Shown here: positions 54,277 through 63,814 of the stretch, in pieces | How the letters are laid out: each line of letters starts with the position of its first letter | Numbering within the stretch: the stretch's first letter is position 1 | NCBI RefSeq assembly: GCF_001043055.1 | Contig: NZ_JYLF01000003.1 | Span: forward strand, 372,001 to 436,000 | Reading direction: 5' to 3' | Origin: Pseudomonas weihenstephanensis | GTDB taxonomy: Bacteria > Pseudomonadota > Gammaproteobacteria > Pseudomonadales > Pseudomonadaceae | DNA: 64,000 nucleotides | Program-made: the position numbers and the translations under genes | The notes under the pieces: model-generated | Seen by the model: the letters and a program-made list of their open reading frames with translations, nothing else | The model's database searches: none | What the model was told of the DNA's origin: nothing

Positions 54277-55416
54277 TCACAGGTCTATTCGGTTCATGTA
54301 GTTGCTGAAGGCTTGCAGGTAGCGCGGGATCGGGATCAGGAAGGCGTCATGGCCCTGCGGCGCATCGATTTCCAGATAACACACGTCTTTTTTCGCGGCC
54401 ATCAGCGCATCCACCAGTTCGCGCGAACGCGCGGGCGAGAAGCGCCAGTCGGTGGTGAACGACATCACGCAAAAGCGCGCCTTGGCCCCGGCAAAGGTTT
54501 TGGCCAGATCATCGTTGAAGTTGGCCGCCGGGTCGAAGTAGTCCAGGGCCTTGGTCATCAACAAATAGGTGTTGGCATCGAAGCGCCCGGAAAACTCTTC
54601 GCCCTGATAACGCAGGTAGCTCTCGACCTGAAACTCGACGCTGTGGAAGTCGTAGTTGAGGTTTTCGTTCTTAAGCCCGCGGCCGAATTTCTCGCCCATC
54701 GAGTCATCCGACAGGTAAGTGATGTGGCCCACCATGCGTGCCAGCATCAGGCCGCGTTTGGGGATCAGGCCTTTTTCCTGGAACGAACCGCCGTGGAACT
54801 CGGGGTCGGTGAGGATGGCTTGGCGCGCGACTTCGTTGAACGCAATGTTTTGCGCGGACAACTTGGGTGCCGAGGCGATAGCCAGGCAATGGCGCAGGCG
54901 ATCGGGGTAGCTGATGCTCCACTGCAAGGCTTGCATGCCGCCCAGGCTGCCACCGATCACGGCGGCCCATTGCGTGATGCCCAGGCGATCCGCCAGGCGT
55001 GCCTGGCTGTGCACCCAGTCTTCAACGGTCAGTACCGGGAACGAGGCGCCAAAGGGGCGGCCGGTTTGCGGATCGATGCTGCTCGGGCCGGTCGAGCCGT
55101 TGCATCCACCGAGGTTGTTGAGGCTGACCACGAAGAATTTACGGGTGTCGATGGGCTTGCCGGGGCCGATGCAACTGTCCCACCAGCCGGGTTTGCGATC
55201 GTCGACGCTGTGATAACCGGCGGCATGATGATGCCCCGACAGCGCGTGGCAAATCAGCACCGCGTTACTGGCCGTGGCATTGAGCTGGCCATAGGTTTCG
55301 TAAATCAGGTCATAGGCAGGCAGTGAGCGCCCGCAGGCCAAAGCCAGCGGTTCGCCGAAGTGTGCAACGAGTGGCACAACCAGACCAACGGAATCGGGGG
55401 GAAAGGCAGTTGGCAT
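54277..55416 (-). CDS. metX: Homoserine O-acyltransferase (O-succinyl type by lineage)
   Basis: First committed step of methionine synthesis. 379 residues of alpha/beta hydrolase fold: nucleophile Ser in [15 protein letters not shown] near 145, Asp in [19 protein letters not shown] near 308 and His in [10 protein letters not shown] near 340. Pseudomonas MetX proteins, although MetX by fold, have been reported to use succinyl-CoA, so the acyl donor is left open. ATG at 55416 is preferred over one 15 bases upstream. Forms a unit with metW. Confidence 0.93.
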   Translation of the reverse strand: MPTAFPPDSVGLVVPLVAHFGEPLALACGRSLPAYDLIYETYGQLNATASNAVLICHALSGHHHAAGYHSVDDRKPGWWDSCIGPGKPIDTRKFFVVSLNNLGGCNGSTGPSSIDPQTGRPFGASFPVLTVEDWVHSQARLADRLGITQWAAVIGGSLGGMQALQWSISYPDRLRHCLAIASAPKLSAQNIAFNEVARQAILTDPEFHGGSFQEKGLIPKRGLMLARMVGHITYLSDDSMGEKFGRGLKNENLNYDFHSVEFQVESYLRYQGEEFSGRFDANTYLLMTKALDYFDPAANFNDDLAKTFAGAKARFCVMSFTTDWRFSPARSRELVDALMAAKKDVCYLEIDAPQGHDAFLIPIPRYLQAFSNYMNRIDL

Positions 55417-55512
55417 CGACCCTGCTCTCATTTAAATGAGGCGTAAGTCTAATGAGCGCGGTAGCAAGCAGCAAGCAATGCGCGGGGCTGATTTATGACC
55501 TGCCCCAAACCC

Positions 55513-55591
55513 GTAGTCGCTGGTGCAGGCTGCATGCAAATGCGCTGCTGGAGGTCGGCCTGCCTCCATCGCAGCCTGCGGCAGCGACTAC
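55513..55591. repeat. Long REP/BIME-type hairpin
   Basis: GTAGTCGCTG (55513-55522) pairs with CAGCGACTAC (55582-55591), and inside it GCAGGCTGCATG pairs with CATCGCAGCCTGC. The 79-base segment folds into one long imperfect hairpin in the gap between metX and the yggU gene. Confidence 0.75.
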
Positions 55592-55601
55592 AGAGGCTGA
55601 C

Positions 55602-55892
55602 TCAAGGTTTGGCAAGCCCTGGAAGGTCTGGCAACTTTTTAGGGCCATGCAAACGCACGCGTTTTTGGCGATTGAGTTCGCCGCTGATCAAGCTCACTTG
55701 GCTCTTGGAAATGCCGAACGCCTTGGCCAGGAAGGCCACCAGGTGGGCGTTGGCTTTGCCTTCAACCGGTGGGGCGGTGAGGCGGATTTTCAGGCGGTCA
55801 CCGTGCAGGCCAGCAAACTCATCGCTGCTGGCCTTGGGTTGCAAGTGACAGTCGAGAATCAGGTCGTCACCGTCCCAGCGGAAATAGCTCAT
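55602..55892 (-). CDS. yggU: DUF167 (YggU) family protein
   Basis: 96 residues, MSYFRWDGDDLILDCHLQPKAS at the start and GKANAHLVAFLAKAFGISKSQVSLISGELNRQKRV later, the diagnostic pattern of DUF167. Role unknown. Shares one base with the yggT stop (TGATG), last gene of the proC operon. Confidence 0.9.
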   Translation of the reverse strand: MSYFRWDGDDLILDCHLQPKASSDEFAGLHGDRLKIRLTAPPVEGKANAHLVAFLAKAFGISKSQVSLISGELNRQKRVRLHGPKKLPDLPGLAKP

Positions 55893-56482
55893 CAGATCAG
55901 GCCGAACAGCTCAGGCGGCATGTTGACGTACACCGCCAGGGGCGGAATCACGTAGCTCTGGATCAGCTGGATCACCATGAACGCCAGAATCGGTGAAATA
56001 TCCAGGCCGCCCATGCTCGGCAAGAAGCGGCGGAACGGTGCCAGTGCAGGTTCTGTGATCTGGTTGACCAGCTCGGCGCCAGGGCTGGTGCTACCCGGTG
56101 CCACCCACGACAGAATCACGCTGATGATCATGGCGAAGAAGAACACTTTGAGAAACAGTGCCGTCACCCCAATGATCGCCCACACCAATAGCCCGAGGAC
56201 GTTGAACGGGATGTAGCTTAAGGTCAGCACAATGGCGAACACCACCATCTGCACCAGAATCGCCAGCACCAGCGAGGACATGTCCAGGCCGAGCACGCTT
56301 GGAATGACGCGGCGCATCGGTTTGAGCAGGGTTTGCGTCGCTTTGACGGTGAACTGGCAGATCGGGTTGTAAAAGTTGGCCCGAACCAGCTGCAAGATGA
56401 AGCGCAGCAGCACGACCAGCAAATACAGGCTGCCCAGGGTTTGAACTACAAAAATGGCAGCGCCATTAAGTCCTGACATCAT
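55892..56482 (-). CDS. yggT: YggT family membrane protein
   Basis: 196 residues with two YggT repeats (LRFILQLVRANFYNPICQFTVKAT near 25 and a second copy near 120-185, each ending in a helix). In E. coli the family is linked to osmotic tolerance or K+ balance, otherwise unknown. Between proC (8-base gap) and yggU on the same strand. Confidence 0.9.
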   Translation of the reverse strand: MMSGLNGAAIFVVQTLGSLYLLVVLLRFILQLVRANFYNPICQFTVKATQTLLKPMRRVIPSVLGLDMSSLVLAILVQMVVFAIVLTLSYIPFNVLGLLVWAIIGVTALFLKVFFFAMIISVILSWVAPGSTSPGAELVNQITEPALAPFRRFLPSMGGLDISPILAFMVIQLIQSYVIPPLAVYVNMPPELFGLI

Positions 56483-56490
56483 TTGCTCCT

Positions 56491-57309
56491 TTATTGACCC
56501 AGTTGTTCGGCCATTTCGGCCGAGCGGTGCGCGGCGGCACTCAATGCTTTTTCGACCATGGCTTCAAAACCACTGGCCTGGAATGATTTGATTGCAGCGT
56601 CAGTGGTGCCCGCAGGCGAGGTCACGCGACGGCGCAGTTCGCTTGCGTCCACATCGCTGCTCACGGCCATGTGGGCAGCGCCCAGTGCGGTCTGCTCCGC
56701 CAGTTGCTCAGCCACCTCATGGCTCAAGCCAAGTTTGACGCCGGCGGCGGTCATGGCTTCGATCAAGAGGAAGAAATACGCCGGGCCGCTGCCCGATACG
56801 GCGGTTACCGCGTCGATCTGGGCTTCTGTTTCGACCCAGACCACGATGCCCACAGCGCTCAACAATTCGTCGGCCTGCTGGCGTTGTGCTGGCGTCACCT
56901 GAGCAGTGGCGTACAAACCGCTCACGCCTTTACCCAACAGGGCAGGCGTATTGGGCATGCAGCGCACCAGTGGCTGAGTGCCCAGCCATTCAAGCAGGCT
57001 GGCGCAGGTAATGCCGGCGGCAATCGACACCAACAGTTGATGCGGCTTGAGGTGTGGGCGCAGGTCCTGGCACACGGCTTTCATGGCCTGCGGCTTGACG
57101 GCGATGACGATCACATCCGCGTCTTGAACGGCCTGCGCGTTATCGGCGAACAGCTCGATACCGTGCTGTTCAGCGACCTTGGCGCGAGTGTCGGCGCCGG
57201 GATCGCTGGCGCGGATCTTTGCAGCGTCCAGACCTTTGGCCAACAGGCCGCCGATCAGGCTGGAAGCCATGTTACCGGCTCCGATAAAGGCAATACGCGT
57301 CTTGCTCAT
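56491..57309 (-). CDS. proC: Pyrroline-5-carboxylate reductase
   Basis: Last step of proline synthesis. 272 residues with IAFIGAGNMASSLIGGLLAKG (NAD(P) motif, near 5-25), IVIAVKPQAM, and the ProC signature CMPNTPALLGKG...GSGPAYFFLLIEAMTAAGVKLGL. Begins the proC-yggT-yggU operon 33 bases after yggS. Confidence 0.95.
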   Translation of the reverse strand: MSKTRIAFIGAGNMASSLIGGLLAKGLDAAKIRASDPGADTRAKVAEQHGIELFADNAQAVQDADVIVIAVKPQAMKAVCQDLRPHLKPHQLLVSIAAGITCASLLEWLGTQPLVRCMPNTPALLGKGVSGLYATAQVTPAQRQQADELLSAVGIVVWVETEAQIDAVTAVSGSGPAYFFLLIEAMTAAGVKLGLSHEVAEQLAEQTALGAAHMAVSSDVDASELRRRVTSPAGTTDAAIKSFQASGFEAMVEKALSAAAHRSAEMAEQLGQ

Positions 57310-57342
57310 AACAGATCCTTATCAAAAGTGAGGCAGGCTTTC

Positions 57343-58029
57343 TCAGGCCTGGCTGTAGTCTCGGGCGCCAAACAGTGCAGTACCGACCCGCACCCATGTG
57401 GCGCCTTGGGCAATGGCCGACTCCAGGTCGTGGCTCATGCCCATCGAAAGCGTGTCTAGCCCCAGGTTCAGGCTCTCTTGCAGCGTGCGTACCGCCGCAA
57501 AGGCAGCATCCTGTTCGGCGCGGTCGTCGGTTGGTTCCGGGATCGCCATCAAGCCGCGCAGCTTCAAACGGGGCAACGCATGGATCGCGGCAGCCAGCGC
57601 GGGCAAATCTGCCGGGGTACAGCCGGATTTACTGGCCTCACCACTGACGTTGACCTGAATGCAGATGTTCAGCGGCGCCAGCTCAGCCGGGCGCTGTTCG
57701 GACAAGCGCTGGGCGATTTTCAGACGGTCCACGGAGTGCACCCACGCGAAATGTTCAGCGATGTCGCGCGTCTTGTTCGATTGAATGGGGCCGATGAAGT
57801 GCCAACACAAGGGCAGGTCAGCTAATTCAGTCTGTTTGGCGCGGGCTTCTTGCAGATAATTCTCGCCGAAGTCGCGAACCCCGGCGGCATACGCTTCGCG
57901 CAGTGCGCCAGCGGGTTTGGTCTTGCTGACTGCCAGCAAGTGAATGCTCGTTACATCACGTTGCACAGCCAGTGCCGCTGCACGGATGCGCGCCTCAACC
58001 TGAGCGATGTTGTCAGCTATCGTGGACAT
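57343..58029 (-). CDS. yggS: PLP-binding homeostasis protein YggS/PROSC
   Basis: 228-residue TIM-barrel protein that keeps pyridoxal phosphate in balance; it has no catalytic role. The PLP Lys lies in LLAVSKTKPAGAL near 37 and the phosphate loop in SMGMSHDLESAI near 204. Upstream of proC, divergent from pilT with 57 bases between. Confidence 0.93.
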   Translation of the reverse strand: MSTIADNIAQVEARIRAAALAVQRDVTSIHLLAVSKTKPAGALREAYAAGVRDFGENYLQEARAKQTELADLPLCWHFIGPIQSNKTRDIAEHFAWVHSVDRLKIAQRLSEQRPAELAPLNICIQVNVSGEASKSGCTPADLPALAAAIHALPRLKLRGLMAIPEPTDDRAEQDAAFAAVRTLQESLNLGLDTLSMGMSHDLESAIAQGATWVRVGTALFGARDYSQA

Positions 58030-58086
58030 TCAATTAAGCCCGCCGTGGTGAAAGTCTGCGGCATTCTACTGGAATTGGGAGGGGGG

Positions 58087-59079
58087 ATGGACATCGCCGA
58101 CCTGTTGGCCGTTTGCGTCAATCGCGGGGCTTCAGACTTGCACCTGTCAGCGGGCGTGGCGCCCATGCTGCGTATCGACGGCGACATGCAGCGGGGCGAG
58201 TGGCCCGTGCTGGACTCAGACGCTGTGCGTGGGCTTATCCACAGCGTCATGACCGAGCCACAGCGTGTCGCGTTCAAGGCCGAGCGCGAAGCTGATTTTT
58301 CATACGCGGTGGCGGGCTTGGGCCGCTTTCGGGTGAATGCGTTTGAGCAACAGCGCGGCGCGGGAGCGGTGTTTCGCAGCATTGCCTCGACGGTGCCCAG
58401 CCTTGAGTCGCTGGGCTTGAGCGGGGTGTTCAGCGAACTGAGTCATGCGCCGCACGGGTTGGTACTGCTTACGGGCGCCACGGGGTCCGGTAAAACCACC
58501 ACCTTGGCGGCCATGATTGACCACTTGAACAGTACCCGCCCCCTGCACATTCTCACCATCGAAGACCCGATTGAGTTCATCCACACGCCGCGCCAGTGCT
58601 TGATTAACCAGCGCGAGGTGCATCGCGACACAGGCAGTTTTAGCGCCGCGCTACGTTCAGCGCTGCGTGAAGACCCGGACGTGATCATGCTGGGCGAAAT
58701 GCGCGACCTGGACAGCATTCGCTTAGCGCTTAGCGCCGCTGAAACCGGGCACTTGGTCTTTGCGACGTTGCACACACCGTCTGCGGCAAAAGCCATCGAC
58801 CGCATGGTGGATGTATTTCCTGGCGAAGAGAAAGCCGTGGTACGCACGATGCTGTCCGAATCACTGAGGGCGGTGATTGCGCAAACGTTGGTCAGGCGAC
58901 AGGGCGGCGGGCGCGTGGCGGCGCACGAAATCATGCTGGGCACGCCAGCCATCAGGCATTTGATTCGGGAAAACAAGGTGGCGCAAATGGTGTCGGCAAT
59001 CCAGACCGGCGGGGCGGTAGGGATGCAAACCCTGGAAATGAGCCTGGCACGGCTCAAGCAGAGGGGCGACATCCTGTAA
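58087..59079 (+). CDS. pilT: Type IV pilus retraction ATPase PilT
   Basis: 330 residues; hexameric secretion-type ATPase that depolymerises pili. Motifs: MDIADLLAVCVNRGASDLHLSAG start, Walker A GATGSGKTTTLAAMI (near 134), Asp and His boxes (ILTIEDPIEFIH, FATLHT) and the PilT-type AIRHLIREN near the end. A GGAGGGG stretch abuts the ATG. The PilU gene that follows PilT in P. aeruginosa is missing: the next gene is on the other strand. Confidence 0.92.
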   Translation: MDIADLLAVCVNRGASDLHLSAGVAPMLRIDGDMQRGEWPVLDSDAVRGLIHSVMTEPQRVAFKAEREADFSYAVAGLGRFRVNAFEQQRGAGAVFRSIASTVPSLESLGLSGVFSELSHAPHGLVLLTGATGSGKTTTLAAMIDHLNSTRPLHILTIEDPIEFIHTPRQCLINQREVHRDTGSFSAALRSALREDPDVIMLGEMRDLDSIRLALSAAETGHLVFATLHTPSAAKAIDRMVDVFPGEEKAVVRTMLSESLRAVIAQTLVRRQGGGRVAAHEIMLGTPAIRHLIRENKVAQMVSAIQTGGAVGMQTLEMSLARLKQRGDIL

Positions 59080-59114
59080 ACGCGAGCGTACCCGCGCCTA
59101 CAGTGATGGGATGT

Positions 59115-59762
59115 TTAGCGCTGAGCAACCCGCAGGGTGGTTTTCTCTTTAGGCAAAATGCGCTTGGCGACCACGTAGTGGCTCTGCCAGTAAGGTTTTT
59201 TCAAGGTGTCGATAGAGACCGACTTGCCGCGACGGGGTGCATGGATAAACCGGTCGTTGCCCAGGTAAATGGCAACGTGATTGACCTTGCGGCTCTTGAT
59301 GTTGAAAAACAGCAAGTCGCCCGGCTTCAGGTCCTTGCGATCAACCTTCTGGCCATGACCGCTGGCCATCGCGCTGGAGCTGCGTGGCAAATTGACGGCC
59401 GCCACATCGTTGAACGCGTATTTGACCAGACCGCTGCAATCAAAGCCTTTACTTGGGCTGCTACCGCCCCAACGATAAGGCGTACCCAGCACGTTGACGG
59501 CACGGCTCAGTACACTGCTGCTTTGCTTGTTGGCCGCGACCAGTGCCGGTGTCGCAATTTTGCCTGGGGCTTTGCGATGAACTTTACTGGAGGTCGGGCG
59601 TGTGACGGTTTTGCTGTTAGAGGCGACAAACGGAGCACTCGCAGATGATTTTGCGGTGTAACCGGTGAAGCCCGAAGGAAGATGTTGCTCACGATTGGTG
59701 GCGTGGGCGGCCAGTGGCATTAATAGGCAAATGGTTAGCCATGTCTTGAATAAAGGACGCAT
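59115..59762 (-). CDS. NlpC/P60 peptidoglycan endopeptidase
   Basis: 215 residues with a signal peptide (LTICLLMPLAAHA|T) and a C-terminal NlpC/P60 domain: Cys in FDCSGLVKYAF near 118, His in VNHVAIYLGNDRFIHAP (first His) near 168-180, with the third polar residue following. Between them a Ser/Lys-rich linker (about 40-75). Cuts peptide stems of peptidoglycan in the periplasm by family. Confidence 0.9.
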   Translation of the reverse strand: MRPLFKTWLTICLLMPLAAHATNREQHLPSGFTGYTAKSSASAPFVASNSKTVTRPTSSKVHRKAPGKIATPALVAANKQSSSVLSRAVNVLGTPYRWGGSSPSKGFDCSGLVKYAFNDVAAVNLPRSSSAMASGHGQKVDRKDLKPGDLLFFNIKSRKVNHVAIYLGNDRFIHAPRRGKSVSIDTLKKPYWQSHYVVAKRILPKEKTTLRVAQR

Positions 59763-60014
59763 TCGGCAGGGCTCTATATAGGTAAGCGCGCAACTTTATA
59801 ACAGCTTTTTTGTCCTTTCTCAGGCCGTTTGTCGCTTGGACCTGGAGGTCAAAAACCGCAAGCGGGGTGGCAAATTGTCACATGGTTGGAGCGCAGGTCA
59901 GGCAGTACAAGGGTTTGCGCCAAATCTTGTAAGACACTTTTACCTTTTGCGCGACAGTAAAAAAGTCACAAAAAACTTCACAATTTTTTTCTATCGACAC
60001 CTAAGGGGGCATCA

Positions 60015-60431
60015 ATGAGCGGCTATCGAGACGATCTACAACGCGATACCCACAGCAAAGTGCTGGGTTACTTGCTGTGGATTTTTGGCTTTTTGGGAGC
60101 GCATCGCTTCTATTACGGCAAGCCGGTGACCGGGACGATCTGGTTCTTTACGCTGGGCTTGCTGGGCATCGGCTGGCTGATCGACTTGTTCTTGATCCCG
60201 AGCATGGACCGCGAAGCGGACCTGCGCTTTACATCGGGTGATACCGACTACAGCGTGGCGTGGATTCTGCTGACGTTCCTGGGCGTGTTCGGTGTGCACC
60301 GCATGTACATGGGCAAGTGGATCACCGGGATCATTTACCTGTTTACCGGTGGTTTGTTCCTGGTCGGCATTCTGTATGACTTCTGGACGCTCAATACCCA
60401 GATATCAATCAAGAACGCAGAGCGTCGTTAA
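60015..60431 (+). CDS. TM2-domain membrane protein with two TM2 units
   Basis: 138 residues made of two similar halves: VLGYLLWIFGFLGAHRFYYGKPVTG (from 12) and WILLTFLGVFGVHRMYMGKWITG (from about 80), each with the TM2 pattern of a helix, GxHRFY-type turn and a second helix ending in Asp. Four membrane helices in total. Roles of bacterial TM2 proteins are not known. Upstream is an A/T-rich leader with no other gene. Confidence 0.85.
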   Translation: MSGYRDDLQRDTHSKVLGYLLWIFGFLGAHRFYYGKPVTGTIWFFTLGLLGIGWLIDLFLIPSMDREADLRFTSGDTDYSVAWILLTFLGVFGVHRMYMGKWITGIIYLFTGGLFLVGILYDFWTLNTQISIKNAERR

Positions 60432-60446
60432 GCGCCACAGCCTCCG

Positions 60447-60469
60447 ACCCTCTCCCGCAGGGAGAGGGT
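60447..60469. repeat. CCCTCTCCC-type palindrome, third copy
   Basis: ACCCTCTCCC-GCA-GGGAGAGGGT, a perfect 10-bp stem. It is followed by TGGGGTGAGCG, the reverse complement of the CCTCACCCCA flank beside the copy at 1672-1691. It sits between the convergent TM2 and pyrC' genes and can end transcription from both. Confidence 0.7.
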
Positions 60470-60487
60470 TGGGGTGAGCGCAGCGCT

Positions 60488-61759
60488 TCAGCCTTCGTAG
60501 CTGATCCGCCCATCCACCAGCGTGTAACGCACGGCACCCGGCAGGCAGTGGCCAAGGAACGGGCAATTGTCGCCTTTTGAGTGCCACGTCTCACCGGCCA
60601 CCGTTGAGGCCGTTGGATCAAACAGCACCAGATCTGCCGCTGAACCCACCGCCAAGCGCCCCGCTGGCAGGCGTAAGGCGTCTGCCGGGCCTGTGCTCAG
60701 GCGGGCCAACAGGGTCGGCAAGTCGAGCAAGCCGTCTTCTACCAACGTCATCGCTAAAGGCAATAGGAGCTCTACGCTGCTCATGCCCGGCTCAGTGGCG
60801 CCGAACGGGGCCAGTTTGGCATCGCGCTCGTGGGGCTGGTGATGGCTGGAAATGGCTTGCACCACCCCTGATTTCACCGCCTCACGAAGGCCGTCACGGT
60901 CAGCGCGGGTGCGCAGGGGCGGTTGGACGTGGTACACGCTGGAAAAATCCACCAGCGCTTCATCGGTCAGTATCAATTGATACAGCGCCACATCCGCCGT
61001 GACTTTCAGGCCGCGTGCCTGTGCCTGAGCGATCAGGGCCACGCCGCGGGCACTGGTCAACTGGCTGAAGTGCGCGCGCGCACCGCTTTGCTCGACCAGC
61101 AACAGGTCGCGGGCCAGGGCCACGGTCTCGGCGGTTTCAGGGATGCCCGGCAAGCCCCGGAACGCTGCCATCGCGCCATCGTGGGCGATACCGCCTTCTG
61201 CCAGGTCACGGTCCTGCGAGTGGAAAATCACTGTCAGGTCGAAAGTGGCCGCGTATTCCAGTGCCCGGCACAGGGTGCGGGTATTGGTGAAGCTGTTCAG
61301 ACCGTTGCCGAACGCGACACACCCGGCATCACGCAAGGCGATCAGCTCAGCCAGTTGCTCGCCATCCAGCCCTTTGCTCAGCGCACCGATGGGGAACACT
61401 TTGCAGTTGCCGGCTTCGCGTGCGCGGTCAAGGATCAGCTCGGCCACGGCCGAGGTATCGAGCACCGGTTTTGTGTGCGGCGGGCAACACAGGCTGGTCA
61501 CACCACCGGCCGCTGCGGCGCGGGTTTCACTGGCGATGGTGCCTTTGCGGCTGTAGCCCGGCTCGCGCAGAGCGACGTTCAAGTCAACCAGCCCCGGCGC
61601 GGCAACGAGGCCTTTGGCGTCCAGGGTTTGGGTTGGGGTAAAACCGGCCGGGGCTGCGCCGATGGCAATAATTTTGCCGGCTTCCAGATGCAAGTCGGTG
61701 ACGGTGTCCAGCTGGCTGGCGGGATCAATCACGCGGGCGCCGAGAATGCTGAGCTTCAC
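60488..61759 (-). CDS. pyrC': Dihydroorotase-like protein PyrC' (inactive, ATCase partner)
   Basis: 423 residues of the dihydroorotase fold, but the metal-binding Asp-x-His-x-His of active enzymes reads [12 protein letters not shown] near 65, with both His lost. In pseudomonads this pseudo-enzyme is known as an obligatory partner of PyrB in the ATCase dodecamer. It overlaps pyrB by 4 bases (ATGA) which fits a stoichiometric complex. A functional dihydroorotase must be encoded elsewhere. Confidence 0.92.
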   Translation of the reverse strand: MKLSILGARVIDPASQLDTVTDLHLEAGKIIAIGAAPAGFTPTQTLDAKGLVAAPGLVDLNVALREPGYSRKGTIASETRAAAAGGVTSLCCPPHTKPVLDTSAVAELILDRAREAGNCKVFPIGALSKGLDGEQLAELIALRDAGCVAFGNGLNSFTNTRTLCRALEYAATFDLTVIFHSQDRDLAEGGIAHDGAMAAFRGLPGIPETAETVALARDLLLVEQSGARAHFSQLTSARGVALIAQAQARGLKVTADVALYQLILTDEALVDFSSVYHVQPPLRTRADRDGLREAVKSGVVQAISSHHQPHERDAKLAPFGATEPGMSSVELLLPLAMTLVEDGLLDLPTLLARLSTGPADALRLPAGRLAVGSAADLVLFDPTASTVAGETWHSKGDNCPFLGHCLPGAVRYTLVDGRISYEG

Positions 61760-62760
61760 TGGGCGTTCTCCTGTTCGTATTGGCGCTGGGCCGTTTGCCC
61801 GCTCATGGTCATGGACAGCACCGCCATGCGCACGGCGATGCCGTAAGTCACTTGGTTGAGAATGACCGAGTGCGGGCCATCGGCCACGGCAGACTCAATC
61901 TCCACGCCCCGGTTGATCGGGCCGGGGTGCATCACGATGCAATCAGGTTTGGCACCGGCCAGACGGGCGGTGGTCAGGCCGAACAGGCGGTAGAACTCGC
62001 CTTCGCTCGGCAGCAGACCGCCGGACATGCGTTCGCGTTGCAGGCGCAACATGATCACCACGTCGACGTCTTTGAGGCCCTCGGTCATGTCGGTGTAGAC
62101 CTTGACCCCGTATTGCTCGATGCCGATGGGCAGCAGGGTTTTGGGTGCAATCACGCGGATGTCCTGACAGCCCAGGGTCTTGAGCGCGATCATGTTCGAG
62201 CGCGCCACCCGCGAGTGCAGAATGTCGCCGACGATAGCTACCGACAGGTTTTCAAACCCGCCTTTGTGTCGACGAATGGTCAACATGTCGAGCATGCCCT
62301 GCGTGGGGTGCGCGTGACGGCCGTCGCCGCCATTGATGATCGCCACCTGCGGACACACGTGCTCGGCAATGAAGTGCGCGGCGCCGGAGTCGCCGTGGCG
62401 TACCACGAACATGTCGGCGGCCATGGCTTCAAGGTTGCGCAGGGTGTCGAGCAGGGTTTCGCCCTTGCTCGCCGAGGACGTGGACACGTTAAGGGTGATC
62501 ACGTCCGCAGACAGGCGCTGGGCCGCCATTTCGAATGTGGTGCGGGTGCGGGTGGAGTTTTCGAAGAACACGTTGCAGACGGTCTTGCCGCGCAGCAACG
62601 GGACTTTTTTCACTGCCCGGGCGCCGACTTCAAGGAACGAGTCGGCAGTGTCGAGGATCTCTGTCAGCAACTCGCGGGGCAGGCCGTCGAGCGACAGGAA
62701 GTGGCGCAGCTGGCCCTGATCATTGAGCTGCAGCGGGCGCTTGGCGTCGGTAGGCGTCAT
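61756..62760 (-). CDS. pyrB: Aspartate carbamoyltransferase catalytic subunit
   Basis: Joins carbamoyl phosphate and aspartate in pyrimidine synthesis. 334 residues: [19 protein letters not shown] (carbamoyl phosphate site, near 66), [15 protein letters not shown] near 94, [15 protein letters not shown] near 144. It has the longer N-terminal arm (about 20 residues) seen in pseudomonads. Between pyrR (12-base gap) and pyrC'. Confidence 0.96.
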   Translation of the reverse strand: MTPTDAKRPLQLNDQGQLRHFLSLDGLPRELLTEILDTADSFLEVGARAVKKVPLLRGKTVCNVFFENSTRTRTTFEMAAQRLSADVITLNVSTSSASKGETLLDTLRNLEAMAADMFVVRHGDSGAAHFIAEHVCPQVAIINGGDGRHAHPTQGMLDMLTIRRHKGGFENLSVAIVGDILHSRVARSNMIALKTLGCQDIRVIAPKTLLPIGIEQYGVKVYTDMTEGLKDVDVVIMLRLQRERMSGGLLPSEGEFYRLFGLTTARLAGAKPDCIVMHPGPINRGVEIESAVADGPHSVILNQVTYGIAVRMAVLSMTMSGQTAQRQYEQENAQ

Positions 62761-62772
62761 CGCAGTGGTCTC

Positions 62773-63291
62773 TTAAAGGGCTGGATCTTGAGATAAGTCT
62801 TGAAGTTCAAGTGTCAGTGGCGCAGGGCCGGATAATTTCACCCGTTGGGTCGGCTCGAGGGCCAAGGTCGCCCCCACCACGTTGGGCCGGATCGGCAGCT
62901 CGGCGGCGTCCAGGTCGAGCAGGCTGACCAGCGTTACGCTGGCCGGACGACCATAGTCGAACAATTCGTTGAGCGCGGCGCGAATGGTACGACCGCTCAT
63001 CAGCACGTCGTCGATCAGCACCAGGTGCTGGCCTTCGATCTCGAACGGCAGCTCCGAGGGGCGCACTTGCGGGTGCAGGCCATTTTGGCTGAAGTCGTCG
63101 CGGTAGAACGATACGTCCAGGGTGCCCAGCGGGGCCTCACTGTTCATTGCGCGCAACAGTGCCTGGGCCACCCAGATGCCACCGGTGCGAATGCCGATGT
63201 AGCGCGGCTCAGTGATGTTACGACGGGCCAGATGGGCCTTGAGATCAAGCGCCATCTGAGAGATCAGTTCAGCGGGAACAGGCAGGATCAT
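62773..63291 (-). CDS. pyrR: PyrR uracil phosphoribosyltransferase-type protein
   Basis: 172 residues with the PRPP loop [18 protein letters not shown] near 90. In Bacillus PyrR attenuates pyr mRNA; in Pseudomonas it is linked to pyr gene control. First gene of pyrR-pyrB-pyrC'. No attenuator hairpin is visible in the 82 bases before it. Confidence 0.94.
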   Translation of the reverse strand: MILPVPAELISQMALDLKAHLARRNITEPRYIGIRTGGIWVAQALLRAMNSEAPLGTLDVSFYRDDFSQNGLHPQVRPSELPFEIEGQHLVLIDDVLMSGRTIRAALNELFDYGRPASVTLVSLLDLDAAELPIRPNVVGATLALEPTQRVKLSGPAPLTLELQDLSQDPAL

Positions 63292-63373
63292 GGTGGCTCC
63301 TTAAAAGGCCCGCGCAGGATGCGTGCTGCGACGGGCGCAAACAATGAGGTGCGTCAAACAATTGAGCGCAATG

Positions 63374-63814
63374 TCAGGCTTGAGGTTGAGCCGGGTTGTC
63401 GTCGAGCCAGCCTTGCAAGACCAGTTTGGCGGCGATGGCATCCACCGGGTTGTCGCGATAACTGCCACGCTGGCCGCCCTGAGCCTTGCGTTCGCCTTTG
63501 GCTTCAAAGGTGGTCAGGCGCTCGTCGTGGGTGAACACAGGCAGATTGAACCGGCCATTGAGGCGGTTGGCAAATTTTTGCGCCCTTGCGCAGAACTCGC
63601 TCGGGGTGCCGTCCATGTGCAGGGGCATGCCGACCACCAGGGCGTCGGGTTGCCATTCTTTGATGAGCTTTTCGATGTCTTCCCACTTCGGTTTGCCGTT
63701 CTCGGCTTTCAAATTACACAGCTCGCGGGCTTGGCCAGTGATCATCTGGCCGACGGCGACGCCGATCGAGCGGGTGCCGTAGTCAAAACCCAGCAGTAAA
63801 CGAAGGCTGGCCAT
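63374..63814 (-). CDS. ruvX: Holliday-junction-type nuclease RuvX (YqgF)
   Basis: 146 residues with the RNase H-like fold: LLLGFDYGTRSIGVAVG at the start (catalytic Asp), DALVVGMPLHMDGT near 55 and DERLTTFEA near 98, DNPVDAIAAKLVLQGWLD at the end. Linked to processing of 16S rRNA ends in E. coli. Its ATG overlaps the algH stop. Confidence 0.95.
   Translation of the reverse strand: MASLRLLLGFDYGTRSIGVAVGQMITGQARELCNLKAENGKPKWEDIEKLIKEWQPDALVVGMPLHMDGTPSEFCARAQKFANRLNGRFNLPVFTHDERLTTFEAKGERKAQGGQRGSYRDNPVDAIAAKLVLQGWLDDNPAQPQA

Noticed and set aside
54154..55326. 390-codon plus-strand frame across metX
   Set aside because: Mirror of metX, which has its full catalytic triad.
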